Assembly (NCBI GenBank): GCA_003024785.1
Contig: PUQB01000096.1
Location: 1-64,000 of the forward strand
Direction of reading: 5' to 3'
DNA length: 64,000 bases
DNA from: Selaginella tamariscina
Taxonomy: Eukaryota > Streptophyta > Lycopodiopsida > Selaginellales > Selaginellaceae
Positions 23,002 through 34,336 of the stretch are shown here, piece after piece (positions within the stretch are counted from its first letter, which is position 1; every line of letters begins with the position of its first letter). The translations under genes and the position numbers were made by a program. Below the pieces are notes generated by a model. That model was given only the letters and a program-made list of their open reading frames with translations. It ran no database searches and was not told the DNA's origin.

Positions 23002-23902
23002 TAGGAACTAGTTTACTTGAATAGAGAAAAATCGGCTATTAATGTGTAATAGATTCATTGTCTAATTACCTTTTGATATACATATACGATTGTGTGTGAC
23101 CGTGAAACTTATGCAACACACACACACACACATTACATTAATATATATACACTCAAGTGATGTATGTATATACACATATCTTCCTTTTCTCATGCACCCT
23201 CTCACCTACTGTCTATTATAACATACTGATCAGAGAGGGAAGAGCGAAACTCACATTGCGGCATCATCTGCCAAGGATGCATTTTAAAGAAATCTCTATC
23301 CACTTTGATATGCCCCTCTTTGTTACTTTGGATCCAGTTCTTAAGCGAATCCACAAGGTCGTTCTCCGACAAATCAGTATCCTGTATATGATATATTCAT
23401 CATACACATATATATACACATTCACTTACACATACAAACGTCTTTACATGCGTAGCTCATCAAGAGGATGTACATTTACAATATACACACAAGCACACGC
23501 ACACACACGAGATTACCACTGGAGAAATACTGCAGGCTTTAGACAGACTAAAGAGTGTTGCATGGGACCAACCACAGAATCTCACACTAGAACTTGTTTT
23601 GCCAATATATGCAGGCATTGGGCAGCCAGGAAAGTGACACTTATGAGAGATCTGCTTGCTTAACTCTTCCAATCCTTTCAAAGCATGGATTTTAGAACAG
23701 TAATCAAAGCCGGGCTGCTTATCGGCATTGCAGATAGAGAGTTGGCACCTGCTTCCATTGAAGATCTCGCTGTTCAGCCCATTGCTTCTTAAGATCATGT
23801 TCTTGATGTGATGGGATCTACTGCAACATTCATGCTTCTTCCCTGGGGCTCTACAAATGGGAGCTTTGTGCAGCCTGAAAGTGCACAAATTTCATCATCC
23901 AT
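22589..23902 (-). CDS. Triple zinc-module / divergent NAC-domain protein, copy A
   Basis: Exons at 23517-23902, 23255-23381 and 22589-22949. Exon 1 encodes three C-x4-C ... C-x3-H units: CALSGC with CCSRSH, CQLSIC with YCSKIH, and CHFPGC with FCGWSH. They look like tandem zinc knuckles. Exons 2 and 3 resemble a NAC domain: DLSENDLVDSLKNWI (subdomain A), KVDRDFFKMHPWQMMPQ (subdomain B), then FWKQQGTVAT, DKKNKTYMNR, EYTIKDD and DWSVFKITRK, matching the WKATGK, G-MKKTLVFY, MHEYRL and W-VCRVF blocks in order. The tail is Lys-rich, then acidic. A DNA-binding regulator is inferred. Compared with copy B it lacks one base in the CCCTGGGG stretch (23841-23848) and 10 bases just after the exon-3 acceptor, so the frame is broken twice unless an alternative AG is used. 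Confidence 0.65.
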
Positions 23903-24162
23903 GGCTGAAACAGTGTGATTGAAATGTTTTAGATTTTATTAGTCCATTTTAGAAATCAGCCACATGGCCGATAACAATTAAATTAGGTCATCAGATTTTA
24001 TTCCCCACCACCGAAAGTTAATAAGGCTGATTACCACCGAAAGTTTTGAAAAGTATTGTCACTGGCTTTGTGACGATTCCAAATGGCCCTTAACAGCCAT
24101 GTGTTACTACGTGTTAACCCTTTGAATTAAAACTTTAACAAGTGTTATAAAAGGTTATTTAG

Positions 24163-24561
24163 TTGGAGTGTTATGAACTTTTGGTACATACTACTCCAAT
24201 CTTAAAGGTGTTGAAGCTTGCTGACCACGAAGGTGTAACTTCAATCTTGATTTTTGAAGTCACGAAGAAAATGGTGGAATGCATGGACAAGATGGCAACA
24301 AATCATATCATAAAGGTAGAAAGAGTAGAGAATATAAATCCTTTGGAAAAACTTGGTCAAAGACCAGCACACTCACATATGATGTATAATGTGCTTCATG
24401 GTGTTGCACATACTTTAAATCCATTGTTTTTGGATTCAAAGTTGGATATCAAAGCAAATGTCAATTGGCAAGAGTTCTTAATTCAATATTTTGATGGTGA
24501 CCTTAAATTGAAAGCAAAGATTGATGTGCAGTTTAATGACTTTCATGGATTTGTGTGGTGA
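24163..24561 (+). mobile_element. hAT-transposase-like relic (C-terminal part)
   Basis: An open frame of 132 codons resembles the region before the hAT dimerisation domain in plant hAT/DUF659-type proteins. It has an HEGVTSILIFEVTKKMVECM helix, then HTLNPLFLDSKLDIK, which matches the usual H-x-A-x-x-LNP-x-F block, and a following stretch ending DFHGFVW. No DDE catalytic residues, terminal repeats or target duplication could be found around it. It is most likely a degraded fragment. Acidic, Glu/Asp-rich short frames downstream (24910-25585) may be more of the same relic. Confidence 0.45.
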
Positions 24562-26869
24562 TGAATAAGGCACTTGCACAAAAGCAAGGAGAAGCAAAAG
24601 TTTGTTGTGAGCTAGTGGAATTCATTTAATAATGCAATGCCTAAGTTAAAAAAAATTGTACTTCATATCCTTAGTTAAGGAGTGTGTACTTTACCTTGTG
24701 AGAGGAATTTGAGCAGTTGGAATTACATTTAAATCAAACAATACAACTGATTGCTCTCGGCTAACTTGAAAATGCTGGTCAATATTTATATAAATATTGA
24801 ACGTGTGGAGAAAGAAAGTTTCAAACTTTTAAAAGTTGACTTACATGCTTTAAATTTAAAACTTTAATGGTTGTAATTGATTGATATGTAAAACCGGTAC
24901 TTGAAATCCCTTGAAGATGTGACAAATGAAAATGACCAGGATAATGGCCAAGAGATTAAGGATAGTGATGAAAAACTTAACATGTAAGACGTTGGCATGG
25001 AAGACATGGGGATAGATGTTTGAATATATTTTATCTCTTTAAGGTTTCTTTAGGTTTTCTTTAAGTTTTCTCTAAGTTTTTTTTCTAGTCACATATGATA
25101 CATATGACAAGTTTATCATACTTATGCATACATGTTTATCACGTATGCATATGATGTATGAAATGTATGATGGTAACTATGTGTTTAGTAATGTGAAACT
25201 ATTTAATCACTTTGAAAGGTCGGATAACTTATTGAAGAGTGCATCAATATTTTATGTGTGCATCCCATCATAAGAAAACCTAGTGTAACTATCTCGAACA
25301 CCTTGGCAACTAGTAAACTCAAGTAGACAACATGAACTAATTTTTGTTCTTACTCCTACAATTGTATATCTAAATAATAATTTTTTTAATAATAGTGTGA
25401 ATGCTGAGAATGAAGTGTCTAATGTAAAAGCATCTAACAATAATGGTGAAGTAGAAGCTTTTGATAATGAAGATGAAGTGGAAGCTTTTGATGGTGAGGT
25501 GAAAATGAAAGTTTATGATGGTGGAGGTGTGAAAGGAATAAAAAATGTTGGTGTCGTGTTTTGGTTTGCCTTTTCCATTTTCTAGTGAACCTTAAGTGGT
25601 ACCAAATTCATCACGACTGAGTGCAAGGGTTAGTTTTACTCATTGTTGTCCTTCGGATCTCCAATATATCCTTTCTTATGATTTTCAAAACTTACAAAAC
25701 ACTTGGCTTTGACCTAATTATGAAGTTTGGGTCACTTGACCATTATGGCAATGAGAAATTACCATACGTACCATCTTCACGACTATCTGTTAGTATCTTA
25801 GATAATGCGATATGCAACTCCTGGTAACTCTTTAACGTTTGTTCCAACCTTGGAATGCAAGTCTTATACTAATCCATTTTATCAATAATAACACAAAGGT
25901 ATTTTAATGGGTTTTTAATGATTGTTGTTAATTTGCATAGTACACATTTTAACAACTCTTTTGTTAATTGATGTGGATATGCATTTGTTAACGGTATGCT
26001 CCAAGCTCAACTATGTTCTTAACAACCAAATATTCGCTTTGATGGATGATACACTTGTTATATTTAAATAAATTGTTGTGCTTTGCAACAGTGACATTCT
26101 TGTATTTAAAATTTTACAATTTATTGAATGTGGATAAACTAATCAGTTGAACACTCATTAATTTTAGGATTCCTTTTGTTTCCTCACAAATTATCTCTTA
26201 AGTGTATGTTGATGAAATCACCTTTTGAGTCTCTTTAATGTCTTTGTTTGTTGTGTGGCTCTTATAAGACATTCTTGTTGTCCACAAAATCTTTAATAAC
26301 TTACATAGTTACTCAAACATATGACCTTATTTTATCTAAGCCATAATTGTCATATTCAACACATTTTACATTATTTATTCAATTGCTCTTGTATTTGAAT
26401 TATACATATTAAATGAAAAGTACATGCCCTTGGATGTTACCTAGAGAATATGAATCTTGATATGTTATATATTGTATATCATGCCTTTATGTAAACAATA
26501 CATTTATCAAATACTAAACCCCAATTTGTATCATCTTGATCATTTATGTCAATAAATTGACTTAAGGGCACCATACACATGTTAAACCTTTTCACTTAAA
26601 TATAACTGGTGATACATGGTTTGTACTTGTAAGATTGTTTCACACTCAGCGTGTTGGCAACATTACCTATTGTAACAATTCATTAATGCAATGTGTGATA
26701 TTGAATCTTTTTAATTGCAACTTCTTTAATTTTAGCACCCTAATGGTGGAGACATACTTTTGCTTTAATATTTTTGATGTGTTTGACAATGACTCTAGTT
26801 GTCCATCCAAATCTTGACTAGTATTTAGCAAAGGAAAGAATCTGCTTCCATTTAGGCATTTCAACTAAT
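24562..26869. other. AT-rich intergenic, possible transposon remains
   Basis: No complete gene. A low-complexity frame at 25397-25585 repeats a Glu-Ala-Phe-Asp pattern (EVEAF-D units) and could be coding debris of the adjacent hAT-like relic. The rest shows no recognisable feature. Confidence 0.4.
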
Positions 26870-27183
26870 GCCCACTTTCCACTAGCGGGTAATTATTTGG
26901 CCGGTGGTAAATTAAAATAATGCCACGTCATTAATTATTACTACCACTGTACTTTTCCATTAGAGTGGTTAATTGAATTAAAAAATAAACTAGTAGTGCA
27001 CAATATTTATTTAATCGATTATTATAAACATATATATTACACATACATATGTAATAAATGTGCACCTACTCAGTTTTTTAATTAAAAAAATATATTAAAA
27101 CTCCAACTTTTCATTGTTATTTTTTATATAGAATCATTAATTATAGTTTACTAATGTCTTTCTATATGTATGTGTATAACAAT

Positions 27184-27241
<58 letters not shown>

Positions 27242-27705
27242 TACACAAACATGTGAGTGTTTGAGAAAGAGAGATCTACAATACTTATGTTCTTTCTGCA
27301 AAATAAGTATATCAACTAATGTGTCTATATATATATATATATATTCTTACATGTAAATGAGTGATATTTTGTTAAATCTCATGTTTGCTTTTTATTTTAA
27401 AGTTTTAATTTATTTGTTTTTCATTGATTTTTTTGAAAGCTAAAAAAAATAAAACCTAATTTCATTAATCTTGATACACGTGTCATTCAATTATGCCCGG
27501 TAGCCATACAACCAGGCAAAATTGCCTGGTTATTAGACTACCACTGAAAAAGCGATATAGGTGCCACATAAGTGCCACGTAAGTGCCATGTAGATTATAA
27601 ATTATAAATAACCAGTAAGTAGAAAACTAAACCCACGGTAGAATAAATAATTTCTTTTATTTTGATTAGTTGAGGCAATTAACCACCCGCTAGTGGAAAG
27701 TGGGC
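26870..27705. mobile_element. Non-autonomous inverted-repeat element (MITE-like), 836 bp
   Basis: Perfect 21-bp terminal inverted repeats bound the element: GCCCACTTTCCACTAGCGGG plus T at 26870-26890 and its reverse complement at 27685-27705. Outside them, CTAA at the left and TTAG at the right may extend the repeat. The interior has no coding capacity. It holds a (CA)n-(TA)n tract (27185-27241), a second AT tract near 27326 and an inner palindrome ACCAGGCAAAATTGCCTGGT near 27511-27530. I could not define a target-site duplication, so the superfamily is unassigned. Confidence 0.75.
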
Positions 27706-30412
27706 CTTAGGAATATGTTATTACATAAGTTCATTCTAGTAAAATTGAAAAGCCACGATTATGATTTCTTTAACAATCACACCTACGTGTAATAATTCAA
27801 TTCTTTATTACAACATCATATGATTAACATATAATACCGAATCCACAACCGATGATGTTGTCTGTTGTATCAAGAAGCTTTGTAAGCCATTTGTTACAAT
27901 CTCAACATTTTATTATGTATTAAAAGAATAAGTAAATTTTAATTTGTATAGTCAATTTGAATTATAAATTCACATGGAGATGGGGTTTCTAAATTCATTA
28001 TTAAATATCTATCTTGGCTTGAGCACCCATTAATAATGTTTGTCGGCATGAACAACATTAATAACCATGTGATAGGAGCTTTAATTTCAAGTTTGTAACT
28101 TTAATATGTAAGGAACTTATTATGTTATGTCTAACTCATTAGCCTTTATAATGTATATCCATGAGATTTCTATCACATTTATAAATGAAGAAAATATAAT
28201 TATCAATATATAAATATGTAATATTTATAATTATGTTATGTGTATGTTATATATATATATATATAAACATTTTCCTATTCAACCACAATATTTATTAATT
28301 TTTTTATTTATTTATGCAAGAAAAACTTATAAAAGTTGTTCAAATCTCAAAAATAAATCATGTAAAAATGAAGCATAATTAATGGTTAATTACAAGAAGT
28401 TACAAGTTCCACACTAGATTATACAATTCTTATTATGATAATTTTTCAAAGGTATTTTTGCAAAACAATCCATTTAATTTTTTTTTTTTTAAAAAATCTC
28501 CATAACAAAGACCAACAATTGTTGACTTGATATTTAAGAAATTTAGTGAACTAATGAGTAATTGAAAGAGAAAATAAATTAATAGGAGAATTTCAAACAT
28601 GGGTTTATTATAAAAATACGTGAAAATGAACATGTAATGTATAAGAAAAGAAATGTTTGTGACACATCTCACATTAGTTTCAACAACACACATCATCTCA
28701 ACTATGTGAATGTTAATATCCCCATTCATGAATTTAATTTTAAATGAAACATTAACTTTGTAGAGAGTTTCATTAGTGCATGGGAAATAATTAATAAAGA
28801 GAAGACGAAATAGTTCCTTTAGGTTTTACATATTCATAGGTTACTTGTATAACATATTAAATATAGAAGAGAGATTTATGCAAGTGTAAAATAAGTGCAT
28901 TGAACATGATACTTTGTGTAGCATGGTTGTATTATTGAACGTAATTGTGATTTTGTGAGAATGAAATTACACATTCTCATATGCCCATCAATAATATTCC
29001 AAATGTATTAATGGAATATCTAACTAATAAGGAAATCATAAATCTTGAACTAAGAGTTTTGTTTTAGATTCTACCAACGTCCTAAAAAGGACCAACATAA
29101 GTTTTTTTGTGAAGAAAATTTAAAGAGAAAATTCTATTATTTTCTTCTTTTTATTAAATCAAATTACTTTCTTTTTATATAAAATATACTGAATATTCCT
29201 CGTATTATGCTGGCCTTAGAAGAAGTGACTGACATGTATAAAACCCATTGGCGATAACGCTGCATACACAAGCACGGTAAAGATGAACTGAAATGTTATC
29301 CATTGTGTCTCCTTCCTGCAGCAAGCTCTCCACCCAATTCTACTCCCATAGCATTTCCAGTGACAAATGTCACCTACCAGAACATAGAAACAACGCATAA
29401 GAAGTCCGCATCGTCACCATAGCATGTACTAGGGTAACGTGAACGAACGAATATTCAAGTACACCTGTAAACACTAATTATACACATGCACATCTACAAC
29501 TTCTTTATACTTGAGAAACTATGAGAAATGGGTACCAAAGCATATATGCATGTAAGCTTTGTATGCAACACATACATAACAAAAATTCAGTAGACAATTC
29601 TGGATGGAATATTATGGTGTCCTACATTAAAAGCCATATAAGGCACAATGCAAAGTCAGTCTGTGACCTAAACACCTTCATACACAGGCCATGTGTGTAT
29701 ATTTTCATCCTTGTACCAAATTGTATGCTAGCTCATTTATATTTAGCATGCGGTTTGTAATGAGGTAAAATCCTTAATTTTGGGCTACACAGAATAAGTA
29801 GAGCATAAAATAATAATTTAAACCATTTAATAGTTTATAATTTAAACTACTTAAACTAGTTAAATTAATTTATATAATTGGCAGAATAAATAAGTATAAA
29901 GTAATAGTTAATAGAACTAGTTTAAATAAATAGTAATTTAAAATTTTTATTTAACTATTTAACAGTTTAAATTAATTACATAACCACTATTAACTGAATG
30001 AAGTATTTCATTATCCTACGGATCATATTGCATCGATATTTGAAATTTTCCGGCAGACCGGAAAAGTTAAAGGAATATGCTTTGTCATGTCATATTTCAG
30101 TCTAGAATTACCAAATCATGACACTTGGCTCACATGCACATCTCTCACCGTACACCTGTTGAATGATGTATGCATGTCTATATGCACATGCATTTATATG
30201 TATAATAGATTTTAAGTTTATCACCGTGGACAATTGCATTAAGCATGTTTAAAGTTGACTAAACAATGAACCATCGTCTCATATAATAAATATATGTCTG
30301 CTTTTTAGAAGTATTAAAGATAAAACAGCCATCTAGATGGACTAATAAAATTTTAAATTAATATTACGAATAGTCTCTAAAACATTTGAATCGCACTGTT
30401 CAGTACATCTTC
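27706..30412. other. AT-rich intergenic region
   Basis: No supported gene. At 29219-29400 the minus strand shows an exon-like segment with a GTAG/GTGAC boundary and a short VTFVTGNAMGVELGG reading, too short to identify. The stretch 29760-30000 is a near-random AT mix with many AATTTAAA-type repeats. The last 200 bp should hold the promoter of copy B. Confidence 0.4.
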
Positions 30413-31608
30413 ATGGATGAAATCTGTGCACTTCCGGGCTGCACAAGGCTCGCATTTGTAGAGCCCACATGGAAGAAACATGAATGTTGCAGTAAATCCC
30501 ACCACATCAAGAACATGATCTTAAGAAGCAATGGGCTGAACAGCGAGATCTTCAATGGAAGCCAGTGCCAACTCTCTACCTGCAATGCCGATAAGCAGCC
30601 CGGCTTCGATTACTGTTCTAAACTCCATGCTTTGCAAGGAATGGAAGAGTTGAGCAAGCAGATCACTCATAGATGTCGCTTACCTGGCTGCCCAATGCCT
30701 GCATATATTCAAAAAACAAGTTTTGGTGTGAGAGTACATGACTTCTGCGGTTGGTCTCATGCAACTTTCTTCAGTATGTCTAAGTCCTGCAGTATTCCTC
30801 CAGTGGTAATCTTGTGTGTGTGTGAGAGAGAGATGTAAATATACATTGTATTATATGCTAGCTTTCTAGATAGTTGATTTCGTAGATTGATGAGCTATGC
30901 ATGTATGTGTATACATGTGTGTGTATAATGTACAGGATATCGATTTGTCGGAGAAAGACCTTGTTGATTCGCTTAAGAACTGGATCCAAAGTGACAAGGA
31001 GGAAAATATCATAGTGGATAAAGATTTCTTCAATAAGCATCCTTGGCAGATGATGCCACAATGTGAGTTTCGCTCCTCTCTACATCACTTGAGTGTATAC
31101 GTGAATGTGTAGCTTTCTACATAATATATATATATATGACCATGAAACAACACACACGCACACACACACACACATATGAATGTTGCATATATGTACAGAT
31201 TACTATATATAATCAAATGGTTTACTTACAGCATCCAGCTGCATGTACCGGATAGTACCATTGAGACAGAATGAGAAGCGAGTAAAGTATACCACGATTG
31301 AAAAATGCTTCTGGAAACAGCAAGGCAAGGTTGCCACACACATTTGTTCAGGAGTTGTATTAGATAAGAAGAACAAGACATACATGAACCGCACCGGTCT
31401 TTCACCACGGTGAAGTTCACTGCAGTGGAGTACCAATAAACCATGATAATCTACGAGATTGGTCAGTGTTTAAGATAACCAGGAAGGCAGCTAGTGAAGA
31501 TAAGATAATCCTTAAGTCAAAGAAAAGAAAGGAGAATGTTTCTGAGCTCTCAGTTTACTTCCGGAACTAGAGGACGACTTCATAGACCTCACCCGTAAAC
31601 TTACGTGA
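30413..31608 (+). CDS. Triple zinc-module / divergent NAC-domain protein, copy B
   Basis: An inverted paralogue of copy A. Exons: 30413-30805, 30936-31062, 31232-31608. Exon 1 starts MDEICALPGCTRLAF and has the same three C-x4-C ... C-x3-H units (CALPGC/CCSKSH, CQLSTC/YCSKLH, CRLPGC/FCGWSH). Exon 2 gives DLSEKDLVDSLKNWI and IIVDKDFFNKHPWQMMPQ. Exon 3 opens with canonical splice sites and reads SCMYRIVPLRQNEKR, then CFWKQQGKVATHICSGVVLD, as in the NAC DNA-binding core. After MNR the frame is broken by at least three single-base losses relative to copy A (near 31394-31400, 31430 and 31545). Exon 1 is well preserved, and conserved residues are kept between the copies, which argues for past selection. 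Activity now is uncertain. Confidence 0.65.
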
Positions 31609-31920
31609 AGTACTTGTGTGGACTTTCTTATGTATAGATTTAACTCTATTTAAGATGAACTAAATTTCTTATAAACTGTATATTAATGTGTGTGTGAGAG
31701 GGTGTGTGTTTATATACTACTCATATATACACAGCCATTATATATATAGCAAAAGATAACATAATCTATATATAGAAAGCACGTATGAATAATTCAAGTA
31801 CACTATATAGCTGGCTGAATTCTTTTAAAGGTTTTAAGCATACACACACACACACGCACACACATATGCACTGCAATAGTTAAACTTGGTCTTCGTATCA
31901 TTAAATATATAAAAACTATT

Positions 31921-33912
31921 TCATGGTTGTTGAAGCTTGTTTTTGATAATGCTTTCTTCATCATTATCAGCAGTGTATCCTTCCGGAGTCACATATTTCT
32001 TCCATAACCAGTGCCTTCTCCACACGTGTATCATTTCCTCAATTGGGACATTCTTTGTCTCCGGCAGCAGAAAGTATATAAATACTGACATGATGAATAC
32101 AAGTGCAGCAAAGAGCAGGAAAATGCCGTATTTAAGGTGACACAGCAGCCACAGAAAAGCCTGGTAGTTCAAAAAAACTCCATGAGGACGTCACACACAC
32201 ACACACACACGCACACTCACGCACCTGTGCAATGCCAAATTGAAGAGCAAGTTGACGGAGACAGTGATGCTTTGGCCAGCAGAGCGTGTCTCTAGAGGAA
32301 ATATTTCACTGGGAACCAGCCATCCCAGAGGACCCCATGACCACCCAAATGCAGCTACAAATGTGCATATTAACGTCACTACAGCAATAGAATACCCCTT
32401 CGAGAGTTCCTTATCCCCACCAAATTTCTCTGCCAGTATCACTCCGATAATTGTCTGCAGCAAAATATAGTTATCTCTCACACACGCACACGCACGCGCG
32501 TACACATACCTGACATATCAACATTTGCAGGCCACCTTCAAGAAAGAGGAATCTGCGTCCCCATCGATCTACGGTGGCGATGGAAACAAGTGTTGCAAAA
32601 GTAATAACAGCTCCAGTCATGACGGCTGAGTAGAGAGAGGCATTGTCACCAAAACCTAGACTCTGGAACAGAACAGGTGCGTAGAACAATATGGAGTTTA
32701 TCCCTGTCAAATACACGCTCTTGTAAGTGTAAACACCCACGCACACACACACACGCAAGCATGTGTACATATGTTTATTACGATACCTGTTAGCTGCTGA
32801 AAGGCAGGGATGAAGATTGCCATGACTAACTGAGGACGGTTCCTTCTCTGTAATATATTTCTGAATGGATGCTGTACTGCATTCGCTATCTGGTTAAGTT
32901 AATCAAAACACACAGGTTATTGTTAACGAAACACACACACACACTATGTGTCAACCTGGCTAGCTTCAACCATGTCCTCGAGCTCAGCATCTACATCCTT
33001 GGTACCCCGAACTTTCTCAAGGACCGATCTTCCTTGATCAATACGGCCTCGCTCAATAAGACTATTTGGAGTCTCAGGAAGAAAGAATGCACCAACAGTC
33101 ATGAAGAGTGCAGGTGCGCCAGCAAGACCAAGCGACAACCTCCATCCCCATGGATGCAACTTCTGTGTGAAATAGTTTATGATGTTGGCTGCCAGAATCC
33201 CAATCGTAGTTGCAAGCTGGAACATGAGATTCAGACTCCCTCTCATCCGAGCAGGGGCCATCTCGGACAAGTACAGCGGCACTGCCTGCAATACAATTCC
33301 CACTTATCGCTGCAGTGTACGCATATAAGATCTACACAACTACACACAGTATGCAGCAAATACCGAGAGCAGGCATTTTGAAACATACCTGGTTTCCAAA
33401 TCCAATACCAACACCAAGCATAAGTCGACCAATGATGAGCATCTCAAGGTTTTCAGCAGCAGCATTAAGAGCAGCTCCAATGAGGAAACTGAACCCACCA
33501 ATGAGAATCGAAGGCCTCCTTCCATAGTTCCTCGTTGTGTAAGACGCCCCGAATGTAGCAGTGAGCCCGGCAAGATACAGTGAAGAAGTGAATGCAGTGA
33601 GCTTCTGGTTGTTGTACTTGCAGTAGTCATCCTCCTTCAAGATTCCCAATTTCTTCCTGTATACAACTGGGAAGAATTTCTCCAGGAAATCATTCATAGA
33701 CGTCACACCACCTACACAGAATTTCATCAACCATCTATGTAAATGAGATCTTAATATATATACAAATTACCGGATATCCCAATGTCGTATCCAAAGATTG
33801 AACCACCGGTGGCAGCAACTATGCAAGCAAGAACAACATAGCCAGTCATCCTTCCCTTGTACTCCGCAGCGCGGGATCCTGGCATAGCTACAGCTATTCC
33901 TCCCCCAGCCAT
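31921..33912 (-). CDS. STP-type sugar/H+ symporter 1 (MFS hexose carrier)
   Basis: Multi-exon MFS sugar porter starting [20 protein letters not shown] at 33912, the usual STP N-terminus. Landmarks: [18 protein letters not shown] in TM1, [115 protein letters not shown] and [11 protein letters not shown] near the end. These are the sugar-porter signatures of plasma-membrane monosaccharide symporters with twelve membrane helices. One base is missing in the AAA run at 32237-32239 (minus-strand TTT), so FN-GIAQ is misread just before a splice junction; a normal frame resumes in the last exon. A second STP gene lies in the opposite orientation at 42758. Confidence 0.9.
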
Positions 33913-34336
33913 GTCCGGCTACTCAATTCCTGCTACACAGAAGAAGGGAAATTCCTAAATGAACATCACCTATACTTAAGGAACTAGAAGAAATTTATAT
34001 GGGAACTAGCATCATCATGGAGCTTATCTAATATCTTGACTTGGACAACTCATGACCATCTTGACAAGCTGTACGTGAGTGCGTGCGTATGTGTGTGTAT
34101 ATACACATATATATAGAAAAAAAAAAAGAAGAACAGACCAATGGGGTTGGATACCCGACAAAAGCCAACCAGCAAAAGTCATGTAGAGCGTTGAACGCTT
34201 TGCTGTCTTCATGCATATGGTGAATAGTCAATGCAAGTCAAGTCAAGACGGTGGGTCCTTTAAGAATATGTTACGAAGGTCATTGATATCTCAAAAAGAT
34301 CATGAAAATAAAATATAATACATGCATGTGTGTGTG

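Noticed and set aside
29219-29400. ITPase-like start (VTFVTGNA) on the minus strand
   Set aside because: Only eight residues match, the continuation differs and reaches a stop, and no downstream exons of that family are seen.
34024-34231. Small minus-strand frame after PPR3 as its missing C-terminal exon
   Set aside because: It shows no E, PG-box or DYW sequence and contains a low-complexity Phe run.
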